Positions 54,995 through 62,559 of a stretch of DNA of 64,000 nucleotides are shown piece by piece. The position numbers were made by a program, and so were the translations under genes. Position 1 is the first letter of the stretch. Every line of letters starts with the position of its first letter. The notes under the pieces were generated by a model that worked only from the letters and a program-made list of their open reading frames with translations, did no database searches and was not told the origin of the DNA. Origin of the DNA: Serratia marcescens (lineage in GTDB: Bacteria; Pseudomonadota; Gammaproteobacteria; Enterobacterales; Enterobacteriaceae). The stretch lies in NCBI RefSeq assembly GCF_001902635.1, contig NZ_MJAO01000007.1, forward strand, positions 1 through 64,000. Direction: 5' to 3'.

Positions 54995-56152
54995 ATGCCA
55001 TTAGGCAGCATTACATTAATGAATAATTCCCCCCTCATTCGTGGGACAGGAACAACATTTAACACTGAGCTAAAAAGCGGTGACTTCATCGTCAGCACCG
55101 TTGGTGGCATTACCTACACACTGCCGGTAAAAACGATTGATAGCGCCGCACAAGCAACGCTGGTTAAAGCCTATGACGGCCCAACGCAGGCTGGCGCAGC
55201 ATGGTATGCCGTGCCGCGCGATGCGATGAACTCGATTACGGCCCAACTGGCCGCCGAGACGGCGAAAGCCTTGCGAGGGCTGAACCTCGATAAAGAGAAT
55301 TGGCAGCAGGTCTTCAGCAATACCGGGAATATTACCGTTAAGTTGCCGGATGGTAGCACCTATAGCGGCCCGGCTTGGAATAATATTGAAGCTTCACTCA
55401 ATAATAAGTTAGACAAGACGATTAGCACTGCCCAGGAAATTAAAGGCTCACTGTCTTTACAGGGATCTGTTGTGACGGGGCAAACGGCAAATCTTGATGT
55501 GGGTGGATATTCACGCTTCCGTAGGTCAACGACATTTGATGATGCAATTTTTTCTCCTAAAGGACTCATTGCGGATGGGAAAAATAATGAATCCCCCTCA
55601 GTCATCTGTAATCGCACATCAACTGCCATGGCAGGACAAGTAACAGGAGGTACTTTTTTATCAACGCTGACGCAAAACGGTTTGAAAACCGCAATGGTCA
55701 TGGCGTTACGTCGAGAAATTGGCATTGAAGACTATGGGTATATTTCATATCAGGACTATGCCGGGAATTGGCATGAGGCTCGCTGGTTGGCTAGTGGGCA
55801 CATTAACAACATGACAGGGAGTTGGGTGACAGGGTCCGATCGCCGTATCAAAACTGATATTGAAGTTATTAGCGATCCAATTTCACTTATCCGAGATTTG
55901 AAACTTTATTCTTTCAATCGTGATGGTAAGCCATTGATAGGAGGGATTGCTCAGGAAATTGAAAAAACGATGCCTTTATTAATCAGTGATGGCGGCTCTA
56001 TCACCTTGAAAGATGGTAGAAATATCGAAAATGTAAAGTCTGTCGATTATTCAACGCTGGGGTATGTGGCCCTTGCTGCACTGAATCAGGCTCTGGACAG
56101 AATTGATCGCCAGGATGAGTTAATCAAAGAACTAATGGAGAAAGTGCAATGA
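54995..56152 (+). CDS. Tail fibre with S74 chaperone domain
   Basis: A 385-residue fibre protein. It has an N-terminal attachment domain (MPLGSITLMNNSPLIRGTGT), a fibre body, and a C-terminal peptidase S74 intramolecular chaperone domain with the Ser281/Lys286 dyad in GSDRRIKTDI and the LGYVALAALNQALDRID trimer helix. The chaperone cuts itself off after folding. The body is AT-rich compared with the N-terminus. AATCAGGAGGCATC is the ribosome site. The stop overlaps the next start (ATGA). Confidence 0.85.
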   Translation: MPLGSITLMNNSPLIRGTGTTFNTELKSGDFIVSTVGGITYTLPVKTIDSAAQATLVKAYDGPTQAGAAWYAVPRDAMNSITAQLAAETAKALRGLNLDKENWQQVFSNTGNITVKLPDGSTYSGPAWNNIEASLNNKLDKTISTAQEIKGSLSLQGSVVTGQTANLDVGGYSRFRRSTTFDDAIFSPKGLIADGKNNESPSVICNRTSTAMAGQVTGGTFLSTLTQNGLKTAMVMALRREIGIEDYGYISYQDYAGNWHEARWLASGHINNMTGSWVTGSDRRIKTDIEVISDPISLIRDLKLYSFNRDGKPLIGGIAQEIEKTMPLLISDGGSITLKDGRNIENVKSVDYSTLGYVALAALNQALDRIDRQDELIKELMEKVQ

Positions 56153-57786
56153 CAATAATCAGCGGCGTATTAAAAGGGCCTTACGGCGATCCTCGTTCTG
56201 GCGTGGCCATTACTATGCGCGCAGTAAAAACTTCGTCAACGGTATTGAGCCTGGCCAAATCCCAATCGGTGACTGATGATGGCGGTAAATACTCTCTGGC
56301 CATGGAGCCGGGTGCTTACGAGGTCATCATCTCTGTGTATGGCGCGCAACCGGAGCGGGTGGGAACCATCGAGGTTTATAACGACTCTTTGCCCGGTACG
56401 CTCAATGATTTCCTGCGTCGTCCCGGCGAAAGCGACATCACACCGGAAATTGTGCAAACCGTCGATCGCTTGCGTGCTGAGGCTGCGTTGTCAGCAGATA
56501 ACGCAGCCGCATCTGCAGCGTTGGCAAAAGTCAGTGAAAACAACGCGAGTAAAATAGTGGCTGATGCTCTGACAAAATCGACGTCATCAGCGCAAACAGT
56601 GGCGAGCGCCGTGGAGTTCAAGCAGGGTATTACATCTACCGGCGATCAGCAGATGCGAGCAGGGAACACGACGGCAAATGTTTTATTACGATTCCGCGAT
56701 GTAAATAACGCTGAAAAGGGAGCGGTATACTGCAATACGGAGTCAGGGGATATGACTATTCGCTTTGGCGGGATGGCGTATTCAATGGTTTGCAAAGGGG
56801 ATGGATCGGTAAATATTCCAAGCACATTGTCGATCGCTGGAAAAAAAGCAATTCGAGCGGGAGATTCTGTTCAAATTATGCCGCCCCGCATAAATGGCCC
56901 TACTGGCGGGCGGCGATACTGTAAAATTGCAGAGAGCCCTATAACGGCCACTGGATCTACAGGTGTTCACTTTGCCATCGTCGGTGGGCGAAATTACGGT
57001 GCACCTGGTATGGACATCAAATATGTGTCTTTTACTGCGCGGGGAGCTTCAACGACAGCGCTACATGTACGCGGTCTTGAAGTGCTTTCTTTAGGACTTA
57101 CCCCCAGCAGCGGGGATATCGAATTGGGAGCAATGTATAACGCAACGAGCGCCCGTTGGGAGCTATGGGTTTCAGGCCCGGCATTTAATATCCCCAATAT
57201 CATGTTGCTCGCTAGCCTTCGTGATAACCCCATGTTGGACGTTATCCCCATGGAAGACTACAAATGGCAGACAGAACGGCCTGAGGGCTATAAATCCTAC
57301 GCTATAAAAAACACTTACTCAGATTATAACGTTACCGTAGACGCCAATGGGTTCCTGAAGGCGGCCTCGCCGATCGCCAGATTGTCCGCTGCGCCTGAGC
57401 ATATGCAGGCCGATTATCTGGGCGGTGGCTTTGCTCAGGCAGGGTGCGTGGCCGTTAACGGCGAGGCGGCAGGGGTGAGCGCGGAGCGAATCTCCACCGG
57501 CGTTTATCAGCTGAATGGTTCGCTGGGGTTGGCAGAGGAGGGCTGGACCATCGAGGTGCCGCAGGATGTCAACGGCAACCGCCTGTGCTTTGTGGAAACC
57601 GCCACCGATAGCGATGGCGTCATTACGGTGAAGGTCAGCAAACGCCGTTTCGACATCGATACCGCAGCGATCGTGGCCGGCGAAGCGATGGATATCCCTG
57701 AAGGGCGCTGGATCGATCTGCGCCTCGCCATGCCGGTGTGCGGCGAGACGGAGGCGCTGCCGCCGGAAACCGACGCGGTTTCATAA
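56149..57786 (+). CDS. Second tail fibre (lambda Stf N-terminal type)
   Basis: A 545-residue protein whose N-terminus (ISGVLKGPYGDPRSGVAITM, SLAMEPGAYEVIISVYG, LNDFLRRPGESDITP) matches the prophage tail fibre N-terminal domain of lambda Stf-type side fibres. A short coiled coil (about 105-135) and a beta-rich body follow. The C-terminal ~140 residues are GC-rich and conserved in style. No separate Tfa-type assembly gene follows. The overlap with the first fibre gene indicates joint translation. Confidence 0.83.
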   Translation: MTIISGVLKGPYGDPRSGVAITMRAVKTSSTVLSLAKSQSVTDDGGKYSLAMEPGAYEVIISVYGAQPERVGTIEVYNDSLPGTLNDFLRRPGESDITPEIVQTVDRLRAEAALSADNAAASAALAKVSENNASKIVADALTKSTSSAQTVASAVEFKQGITSTGDQQMRAGNTTANVLLRFRDVNNAEKGAVYCNTESGDMTIRFGGMAYSMVCKGDGSVNIPSTLSIAGKKAIRAGDSVQIMPPRINGPTGGRRYCKIAESPITATGSTGVHFAIVGGRNYGAPGMDIKYVSFTARGASTTALHVRGLEVLSLGLTPSSGDIELGAMYNATSARWELWVSGPAFNIPNIMLLASLRDNPMLDVIPMEDYKWQTERPEGYKSYAIKNTYSDYNVTVDANGFLKAASPIARLSAAPEHMQADYLGGGFAQAGCVAVNGEAAGVSAERISTGVYQLNGSLGLAEEGWTIEVPQDVNGNRLCFVETATDSDGVITVKVSKRRFDIDTAAIVAGEAMDIPEGRWIDLRLAMPVCGETEALPPETDAVS

Positions 57787-57862
57787 GACAAAGCGGATGC
57801 CAGGCAAATAACGCCGGGGCAATAGGCCATCCGGCGGCTATCGCACCGGTGCCGGCATTATC

Positions 57863-57897
57863 GCCGGCAGGTTCGGGCGGACGCACCGCCCGTTCCG
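57863..57897 (+). terminator. Possible stem-loops after the fibre genes
   Basis: GGGCGG-ACGCA-CCGCCC (57877-57893) and an upstream GCCGGC-ATTATC-GCCGGC form GC stems, but no T-run follows, so termination here is uncertain. Confidence 0.4.
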
Positions 57898-57953
57898 CTC
57901 TGCAGGGTTCTCGCTGAGTGAGAGTTTTCCCCTGAGCATACCGTGATTTCCCG

Positions 57954-58196
57954 TCAAATATCAGTGACCAGCCACTGATCCGCTTCTTCGAACATCTCTT
58001 CCAACATTCGGTTCAACTTTTCACGGTCGCTTTTGCTGGCGTCGGAGTTCAGGCCGTTGGCCTGCATCGGCTTCACGCGCACTTCGGCTTCAGGAAACAG
58101 CGCATGCACGCGTTTTTCCAGCTCGTTGCGGATAATCTCGGCGGCGTTGGGCAGCCCATCGACGTTGCGTTTGTCGTACACCAATTCTACAAACAT
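57954..58196 (-). CDS. DinI-like SOS protein
   Basis: An 80-residue protein of the DinI family: FVELVYDKRNVDGLPNAAEI, LEKRVHALFPEAEVRVKPMQ and LNRMLEEMFEEADQWLVTDI. DinI proteins tune RecA filament activity in the SOS response; phage versions are common beside tail fibre genes. A LexA-like box lies 15-34 bases before its start. It converges on the fibre operon. Its 3' end is repeated as a fragment at the left edge of the module. Confidence 0.87.
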   Translation of the reverse strand: MFVELVYDKRNVDGLPNAAEIIRNELEKRVHALFPEAEVRVKPMQANGLNSDASKSDREKLNRMLEEMFEEADQWLVTDI

Positions 58197-58210
58197 GACT
58201 CACCTGTAAA

Positions 58211-58230
58211 CACTGATTTAATATACAGTA
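58211..58230 (-). promoter_or_regulatory. LexA box of the dinI-like gene
   Basis: On the minus strand TACTGTATATTAAATCAGTG has CTGT-N8-TCAG, one base from the LexA core CTGT-N8-ACAG, immediately upstream of the dinI-like gene. Confidence 0.75.
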
Positions 58231-59071
58231 TTCTGGCCTGAGCCAAGCAGGTTGGCAAGAGGGGGGAACGGAATTTTGCATCGCGCATTATTCCTGTGCA
58301 ATGAGTGGCAAATGGATCCCCCGTTCCGTCAGGCTGGCGCCGGCATTATCATGAGCGACGCAACTTTCCCCCTTGTTCAATACCCAAGGCGGTGGCGCCA
58401 GGCTGGGGGGGCCCTGGTGTTGGAAGCCCGACGCCACCTGTCTGCTCACTGTCTTGGTGGTAATCTTCCCCCTGGATACCGGCAAGCTTTTGTGTTCACT
58501 GTCCCGTATTGTTCAGCATGCCGATCTTGATGCGGTGGGGGCGGCCCTTCATAACCTGGCGCAGGTCAACCAACCCGCCGTTGATGCATGGCAAGCGGTA
58601 GGTTCGGGGGGCGGTCATTAATCGCGCGTCGATAGAGGGGCCGTTTGCGAAGAGAAAAATCCCTGGTGTTGGGTATAGCAGCTTCCTGATCGCTCCATGA
58701 AGCATTCATTTTTCTTTACCTTTAAAAGCACAGATCCCGGATAGGTTTTAATACCCTGGTTGACTTCTCAGCTTTAAATAGCTGTAGGCTAATTATTTAA
58801 ATCTTGAGCTTCTTTCCTCGCTGACCATGCCGCGAACAGGGCAGTGTGCATGGCAAATTGATAAATAACTCAAATCATTTATTTGGCAACCAATCCCGCT
58901 CCATGAAGTTCTGCTTTGCTTTTAAATGGTTTTAAATCATGATTTTATGTATTTTTATGCGAGCCTGCTGTATGCAATGCGTGCAGTATTATTGTCATGA
59001 ATGCCATGAAAATGGTTTAATGCTCTTTAGTTAACTTTAATGATGCTAAAGTATAGGTTTGAAATATTATA
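58231..59071. other. Right junction region without an intact gene
   Basis: About 840 bases. The first half (58252-58621) is GC-rich with overlapping short frames and no clear product, and may be the decayed end of an older gene. The second half is AT-rich and holds an inverted repeat CTTTAG ... CTAAAG (59025-59051), probably part of the regulator promoter. Nothing else could be supported. Confidence 0.5.
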
Positions 59072-59725
59072 ATGCAACAAAACAACATTAAAATATCAGA
59101 AGAAAATGGTATGTCATTGAAAATGATAGGGGAAAACCTAACTTATCTCATGCGTATGCATGGGGTTGACGCCAGCCGACTTAGCATTGAAACAGGGATC
59201 GGTATTGCCACTATCAACAATCTGAGGAAAGGCGTCGGGAATCCCACGATCGCAACGCTTGCGTCAATTGGTGAATTTTTCAGCGTAAAAATAGGGGAGC
59301 TGACTGACAAGGATTTAAGCGTCACAGGGGAGACCAAACACAATGTGAGATCGCTACCACTCATTAGCTACAGTGATATAGAGCGTTTTCTGGCCAACGC
59401 GATCAGCACGACAGATACCTATACGACAGAAGTGGATGACAGTACAGACGATTCACTGTTTGTGGTAGAGATAACGAATAATTCACTGTCGCCTGAATTA
59501 GATCGCGGAACGTATTGTGTTATTTCCCTCAATGAACAATTTTGTGATGGCGATATCGTTTTGGTTAAGCTGAAAAATTATCCAATCTGTTTAAGACGAG
59601 TTTTTGTTTCTGACGACGACTTGTTGTTTACAAACATCTCATTAGATTCAGATAGCAGTGTAAAATCCTATAGCGATTATGCGATCGTCGGTGTTTTATT
59701 GAAAACGATAAAGAGGCTGAAATAA
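59072..59725 (+). CDS. Helix-turn-helix regulator with S24-like domain
   Basis: A 217-residue regulator. The N-terminal XRE-type helix-turn-helix reads DASRLSIETGIGIATINNLR, then KGVGNPTIATLASIGEFFSV, and the C-terminal domain resembles LexA/CI. Ser138 (ITNNSLSPELDRG) is present, but the lysine position is Arg175 (ICLRRVF), so autocleavage is doubtful. It is AT-rich. An internal ATG at 59111 (MSLKMIGENLTYL) is an equally good start. Its stop directly adjoins the next gene. It may be a relic phage repressor or the control gene of its partner. Confidence 0.75.
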   Translation: MQQNNIKISEENGMSLKMIGENLTYLMRMHGVDASRLSIETGIGIATINNLRKGVGNPTIATLASIGEFFSVKIGELTDKDLSVTGETKHNVRSLPLISYSDIERFLANAISTTDTYTTEVDDSTDDSLFVVEITNNSLSPELDRGTYCVISLNEQFCDGDIVLVKLKNYPICLRRVFVSDDDLLFTNISLDSDSSVKSYSDYAIVGVLLKTIKRLK

Positions 59726-60214
59726 ATGGATTTATTTAACATAATGAGAAGGTTAAGAAAGATATACTCTCCCAGTTATCTATATACGTTAGACCGAAGT
59801 GTGACGCGAACCGCTGATGGATATTGGCTGTTCAAAGAGTTTGGCACCCATACTTTCGTGAAAAAAAACTGGCGGCAACTCGTTGAGGGTGACTTCCTAA
59901 GGCACGTTAATCCGAAAGACATTGCCTTTATCGCCGAAACCGAGTCTAAAATAAAAATCGCCTCGGCCAAACTGTCGATTCATGAAGAGAAACGGAACTG
60001 TATGTGGACGTTGAAAAACGATGTTGACTCGATATCAATATCAGGTGCGGACTTTCTAAGGGATCGCGAACTTGTCGACAAAACCGAGTCATTAGATGCG
60101 ACAAAAATAGCATTCTATGCCGGAGTAAAGGAAGGCAGAGCACTCTCTGCCTCATTAAAAAATGCCAAGCAAACTGATAAAGCTAAAAAAACGATACTGA
60201 CTTTGATTAAATAA
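59726..60214 (+). CDS. Uncharacterised protein paired with the S24 regulator
   Basis: A 162-residue soluble protein with no recognised family. It starts on the base after the regulator's stop, so the two are translationally linked. The N-terminus is basic (NIMRRLRKIYSPSYLYTLDR), the middle reads like a small beta domain, and the end is Lys/Ala-rich (FYAGVKEGRALSASLKNAKQ). It is AT-rich like its neighbour. The 3' end overlaps the convergent phosphoesterase gene by 8 bases. No function is proposed. Confidence 0.65.
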   Translation: MDLFNIMRRLRKIYSPSYLYTLDRSVTRTADGYWLFKEFGTHTFVKKNWRQLVEGDFLRHVNPKDIAFIAETESKIKIASAKLSIHEEKRNCMWTLKNDVDSISISGADFLRDRELVDKTESLDATKIAFYAGVKEGRALSASLKNAKQTDKAKKTILTLIK

Positions 60215-60938
60215 ACCAGGGTTCGACGTGTATATGCTCATCGAACGTAATCACGCTAAACGCCGAATTGTCTATGCTGCTGACATCGCTTGTGCCATTT
60301 TTCCATTGCGAACAAATCGCAGGGGAAACAGAGACTAAGGTTTCCCCCAGTTTTCTTTGGAATAACGTATGTGCATGGCCTGAACCGATAAACTTAACGT
60401 TTAACCGTTGGCAGAGGCTCAACAGATCTTCGGCATTGCTTAACATACAGCTATCAACGATGGGTGTGCCTACAGGAATGGGGTGATGGTGCAAGAAGAC
60501 GGCGACCTTTTTATTGCCACTCGCGGTTATGGCTTTTTCAAGCGTTTCGAGCGACTGCTGCGAGACCCTGCCGAAATCTTCATTATCAACCACCGAGTCG
60601 ATGCTGAGAATGCGCCATTCTTCATCTTCAAACGCGTTTATATCATAGTTGCCACCCTGTTTGCGGCCCACATCGGCCAGGTTCTTTTTGCTGTCGTGGT
60701 TGCCTGGGAACAGATAAAAAGGTAATGAAGCGCGGTTCATTATCTTAAAGAAGCTTTCATAAGAAGGGATGTCGCCATCATGAGAGATGTCACCCGTCAC
60801 AATGATTAAGTCAGCATTTATTTTATTGGCATTGGCGTTAATGAAATCAATGGCTCTATCGAAATTAGCAAGATGCTTCGAAGCCAGTGCGCTTTCATTC
60901 GGCATAATATGTATATCACTAATCTGAATTACTTTCAT
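60207..60938 (-). CDS. Calcineurin-like metallophosphoesterase (CpdA-like)
   Basis: A 243-residue phosphoesterase with the full two-metal motif set: QISDIHI (Asp and His), VTGDISHDGD, FPGNHDS, HHHPIPVG and GSGHAHTLF. This is the class III cyclic nucleotide phosphodiesterase/CpdA group; the natural substrate (cAMP, another nucleotide or a phosphoester) is not fixed. It is AT-rich. The VUT-family gene, on the same strand, ends 17 bases before this start, so both are probably in one operon. Confidence 0.85.
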   Translation of the reverse strand: MKVIQISDIHIMPNESALASKHLANFDRAIDFINANANKINADLIIVTGDISHDGDIPSYESFFKIMNRASLPFYLFPGNHDSKKNLADVGRKQGGNYDINAFEDEEWRILSIDSVVDNEDFGRVSQQSLETLEKAITASGNKKVAVFLHHHPIPVGTPIVDSCMLSNAEDLLSLCQRLNVKFIGSGHAHTLFQRKLGETLVSVSPAICSQWKNGTSDVSSIDNSAFSVITFDEHIHVEPWFI

Positions 60939-60955
60939 GCTATGACCTGTCGATG

Positions 60956-61618
60956 TTATTTAAATGGGTTGTACGACGTGCCCCAATCATAATGATCGGT
61001 GTTTTCTATTCTTTTAACGAACTCGACTAAGGTAATAGCGAGCGGCAGTAATACAATGGAGACGACAACCTTATAAGACCAGGTTGTACTTATAATGTTA
61101 ACCAACTCCATGAAGGTGTATTTTCCTGAAAGGCTGATCGGGTAGGCCGTTAACAACAATGCGGCCTGTGTAGACATGGAACCCACAATATATCGGATAA
61201 AGAAGTACTTGCCGGAGAAGATAATCTTCATCTTGGAAATGATAAAGCCATTGACGAAATACGAGATAGGAACGGACACCCAGGTGCCTATCATAACACG
61301 CCAAAACTCATGATATAAAGCGTGGTAGTTTGTCGCTATCGCGTTGTTCTCCGGCTGAATCAGGGCAGAGAGGTTAAGTATTATGACATATAAGCTTTGG
61401 CAAAACACCATGATCCATATTGCTCTTACCGATAATTTATAGCCGTAAACCTCAGTAAGCAGTGTTGATATCAAAAAACACAGGGAGAATACAATGCCGC
61501 TTGCGGTTATTTTGAAGCCATATATATCAAAAACTTTATAAACTAAAGTGTCGCAGGTGATCATGATGGTTACGGTCAGGCCAACAAAAAAGCCATAGAG
61601 CTTGAGATTTCCTTGCAT
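60956..61618 (-). CDS. VUT-family membrane protein (queuosine-precursor-transporter-like)
   Basis: A 220-residue inner-membrane protein with about six membrane segments. SLCFLISTLLTEVYGYKLSV and WVSVPISYFVNGFIISKMKI are typical of the VUT/YhhQ family, of which YhhQ imports queuosine precursors. The sequence is divergent, so the substrate is open. It is upstream of the phosphoesterase on the same strand; the pairing suggests uptake of a nucleobase- or nucleoside-like compound followed by a phosphoesterase step, but this is inference. Confidence 0.7.
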   Translation of the reverse strand: MQGNLKLYGFFVGLTVTIMITCDTLVYKVFDIYGFKITASGIVFSLCFLISTLLTEVYGYKLSVRAIWIMVFCQSLYVIILNLSALIQPENNAIATNYHALYHEFWRVMIGTWVSVPISYFVNGFIISKMKIIFSGKYFFIRYIVGSMSTQAALLLTAYPISLSGKYTFMELVNIISTTWSYKVVVSIVLLPLAITLVEFVKRIENTDHYDWGTSYNPFK

Positions 61619-61959
61619 CCTTATTCCTTTATGTAGTCCGTGTTCTTCTGTTATTAATTATCCATGCCTATTTAAAGCGTAAACTCGGTGGCCAGATAGC
61701 GGCGTAATGATGTCCGGGCAATGCCACATAGCCATCATTTCTCTTCATTCGAAATAAAATGTCCTCTTTCCCACTCGTGTTCCCGGCAGGCGAAAGCGCC
61801 ATGCTGGGTTTTGCGTAGAATGCTGATGGCCTGTTCGCCGGAAAGAGGCTATCCTACCGCAAATCATTAATATTTTTAATGAATATATTACCTGGGTCGC
61901 GCTGTGTCAATCAAGGAAGGTGGGACACAAGATGTGCGTTTGATGAGGGCCTTCTGCAT
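61619..61959. other. Gap between VUT gene and ttrR
   Basis: 341 bases without a gene, AT-rich toward the VUT side (its promoter) and mixed near ttrR. It is the right edge of the AT-rich accessory segment. No terminator with a clear stem and T-run was found for ttrR. Confidence 0.5.
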
Positions 61960-62559
61960 TCATTCCTGAGTCGTGAGCGGCAAAGCCTGCAGCTGAATCA
62001 CCAGCTCCGCCAGGCTGGCGGCCTGCATTTTTTCCATCACTTTCGCCCGATGGACTTCAACGGTGCGCAGCGCAATATTCAGCCGCTCCGCCATTTCCCG
62101 ATTCATCATGCCACGCACCACCAGATGCGCGATCTCACGCTCCTTAGGCGTGAGCGTCCGGTAGCGGCCGAAGGTTTCATGGCGGTGCCAGGCCTCGGTC
62201 GAGATGCTCTGCGCCCGTTCGAGGGCGGCAACCAGCGGCTCCGCGGCGATCGGTTTTTGCAGGAAGTCCACCGCGCCGTACTTCATCTGTTCCACCGCCA
62301 TCGGCACGTCGCCATGGCCGGACAGGAACACCACCGCCAGCGTGCTGCCGCGGCGGCGCAGCTCGCCGTAGGTCTGGTGGCCGTCGAGCTTCGGCATCCG
62401 CATGTCCAGCAAGACAACGCCGGGCTGAAACAGCTCGGCCTGCGCCAAAAAGTCGACGCTGTCATTCCAGCAGCGCGCGGCGTAGCCGAGGCTGGTCAGC
62501 AAAAAGTGGCAGGCGTCGGTGACGGCAACGTCATCATCCACCAGATGAATTAGCGACAT
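61960..62559 (-). CDS. ttrR: Tetrathionate response regulator TtrR-like (FixJ family)
   Basis: A 199-residue receiver plus LuxR-type regulator. The phospho-Asp lies in VVLLDMRMPKLDG (about Asp52), the output helix-turn-helix in LTPKEREIAHLVVRGMMNRE and MAERLNIALRTVEVHRAKVM. With the TtrS-like kinase upstream it resembles the TtrS/TtrR pair that switches on tetrathionate reductase genes. The start overlaps the kinase end by 26 bases. The ttrBCA target genes are not in the window. Confidence 0.8.
   Translation of the reverse strand: MSLIHLVDDDVAVTDACHFLLTSLGYAARCWNDSVDFLAQAELFQPGVVLLDMRMPKLDGHQTYGELRRRGSTLAVVFLSGHGDVPMAVEQMKYGAVDFLQKPIAAEPLVAALERAQSISTEAWHRHETFGRYRTLTPKEREIAHLVVRGMMNREMAERLNIALRTVEVHRAKVMEKMQAASLAELVIQLQALPLTTQE

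Noticed and set aside
41341..58196. Intact or recently decayed prophage
   Set aside because: All head, DNA packaging, replication and integration genes are missing, while regulation, lysis and tail genes are uniformly intact; random decay would not give this pattern.
58252..58621. Two overlapping plus-strand frames of 80-90 codons
   Set aside because: No ribosome sites, no family resemblance and strange composition; treated as non-coding or decayed sequence.
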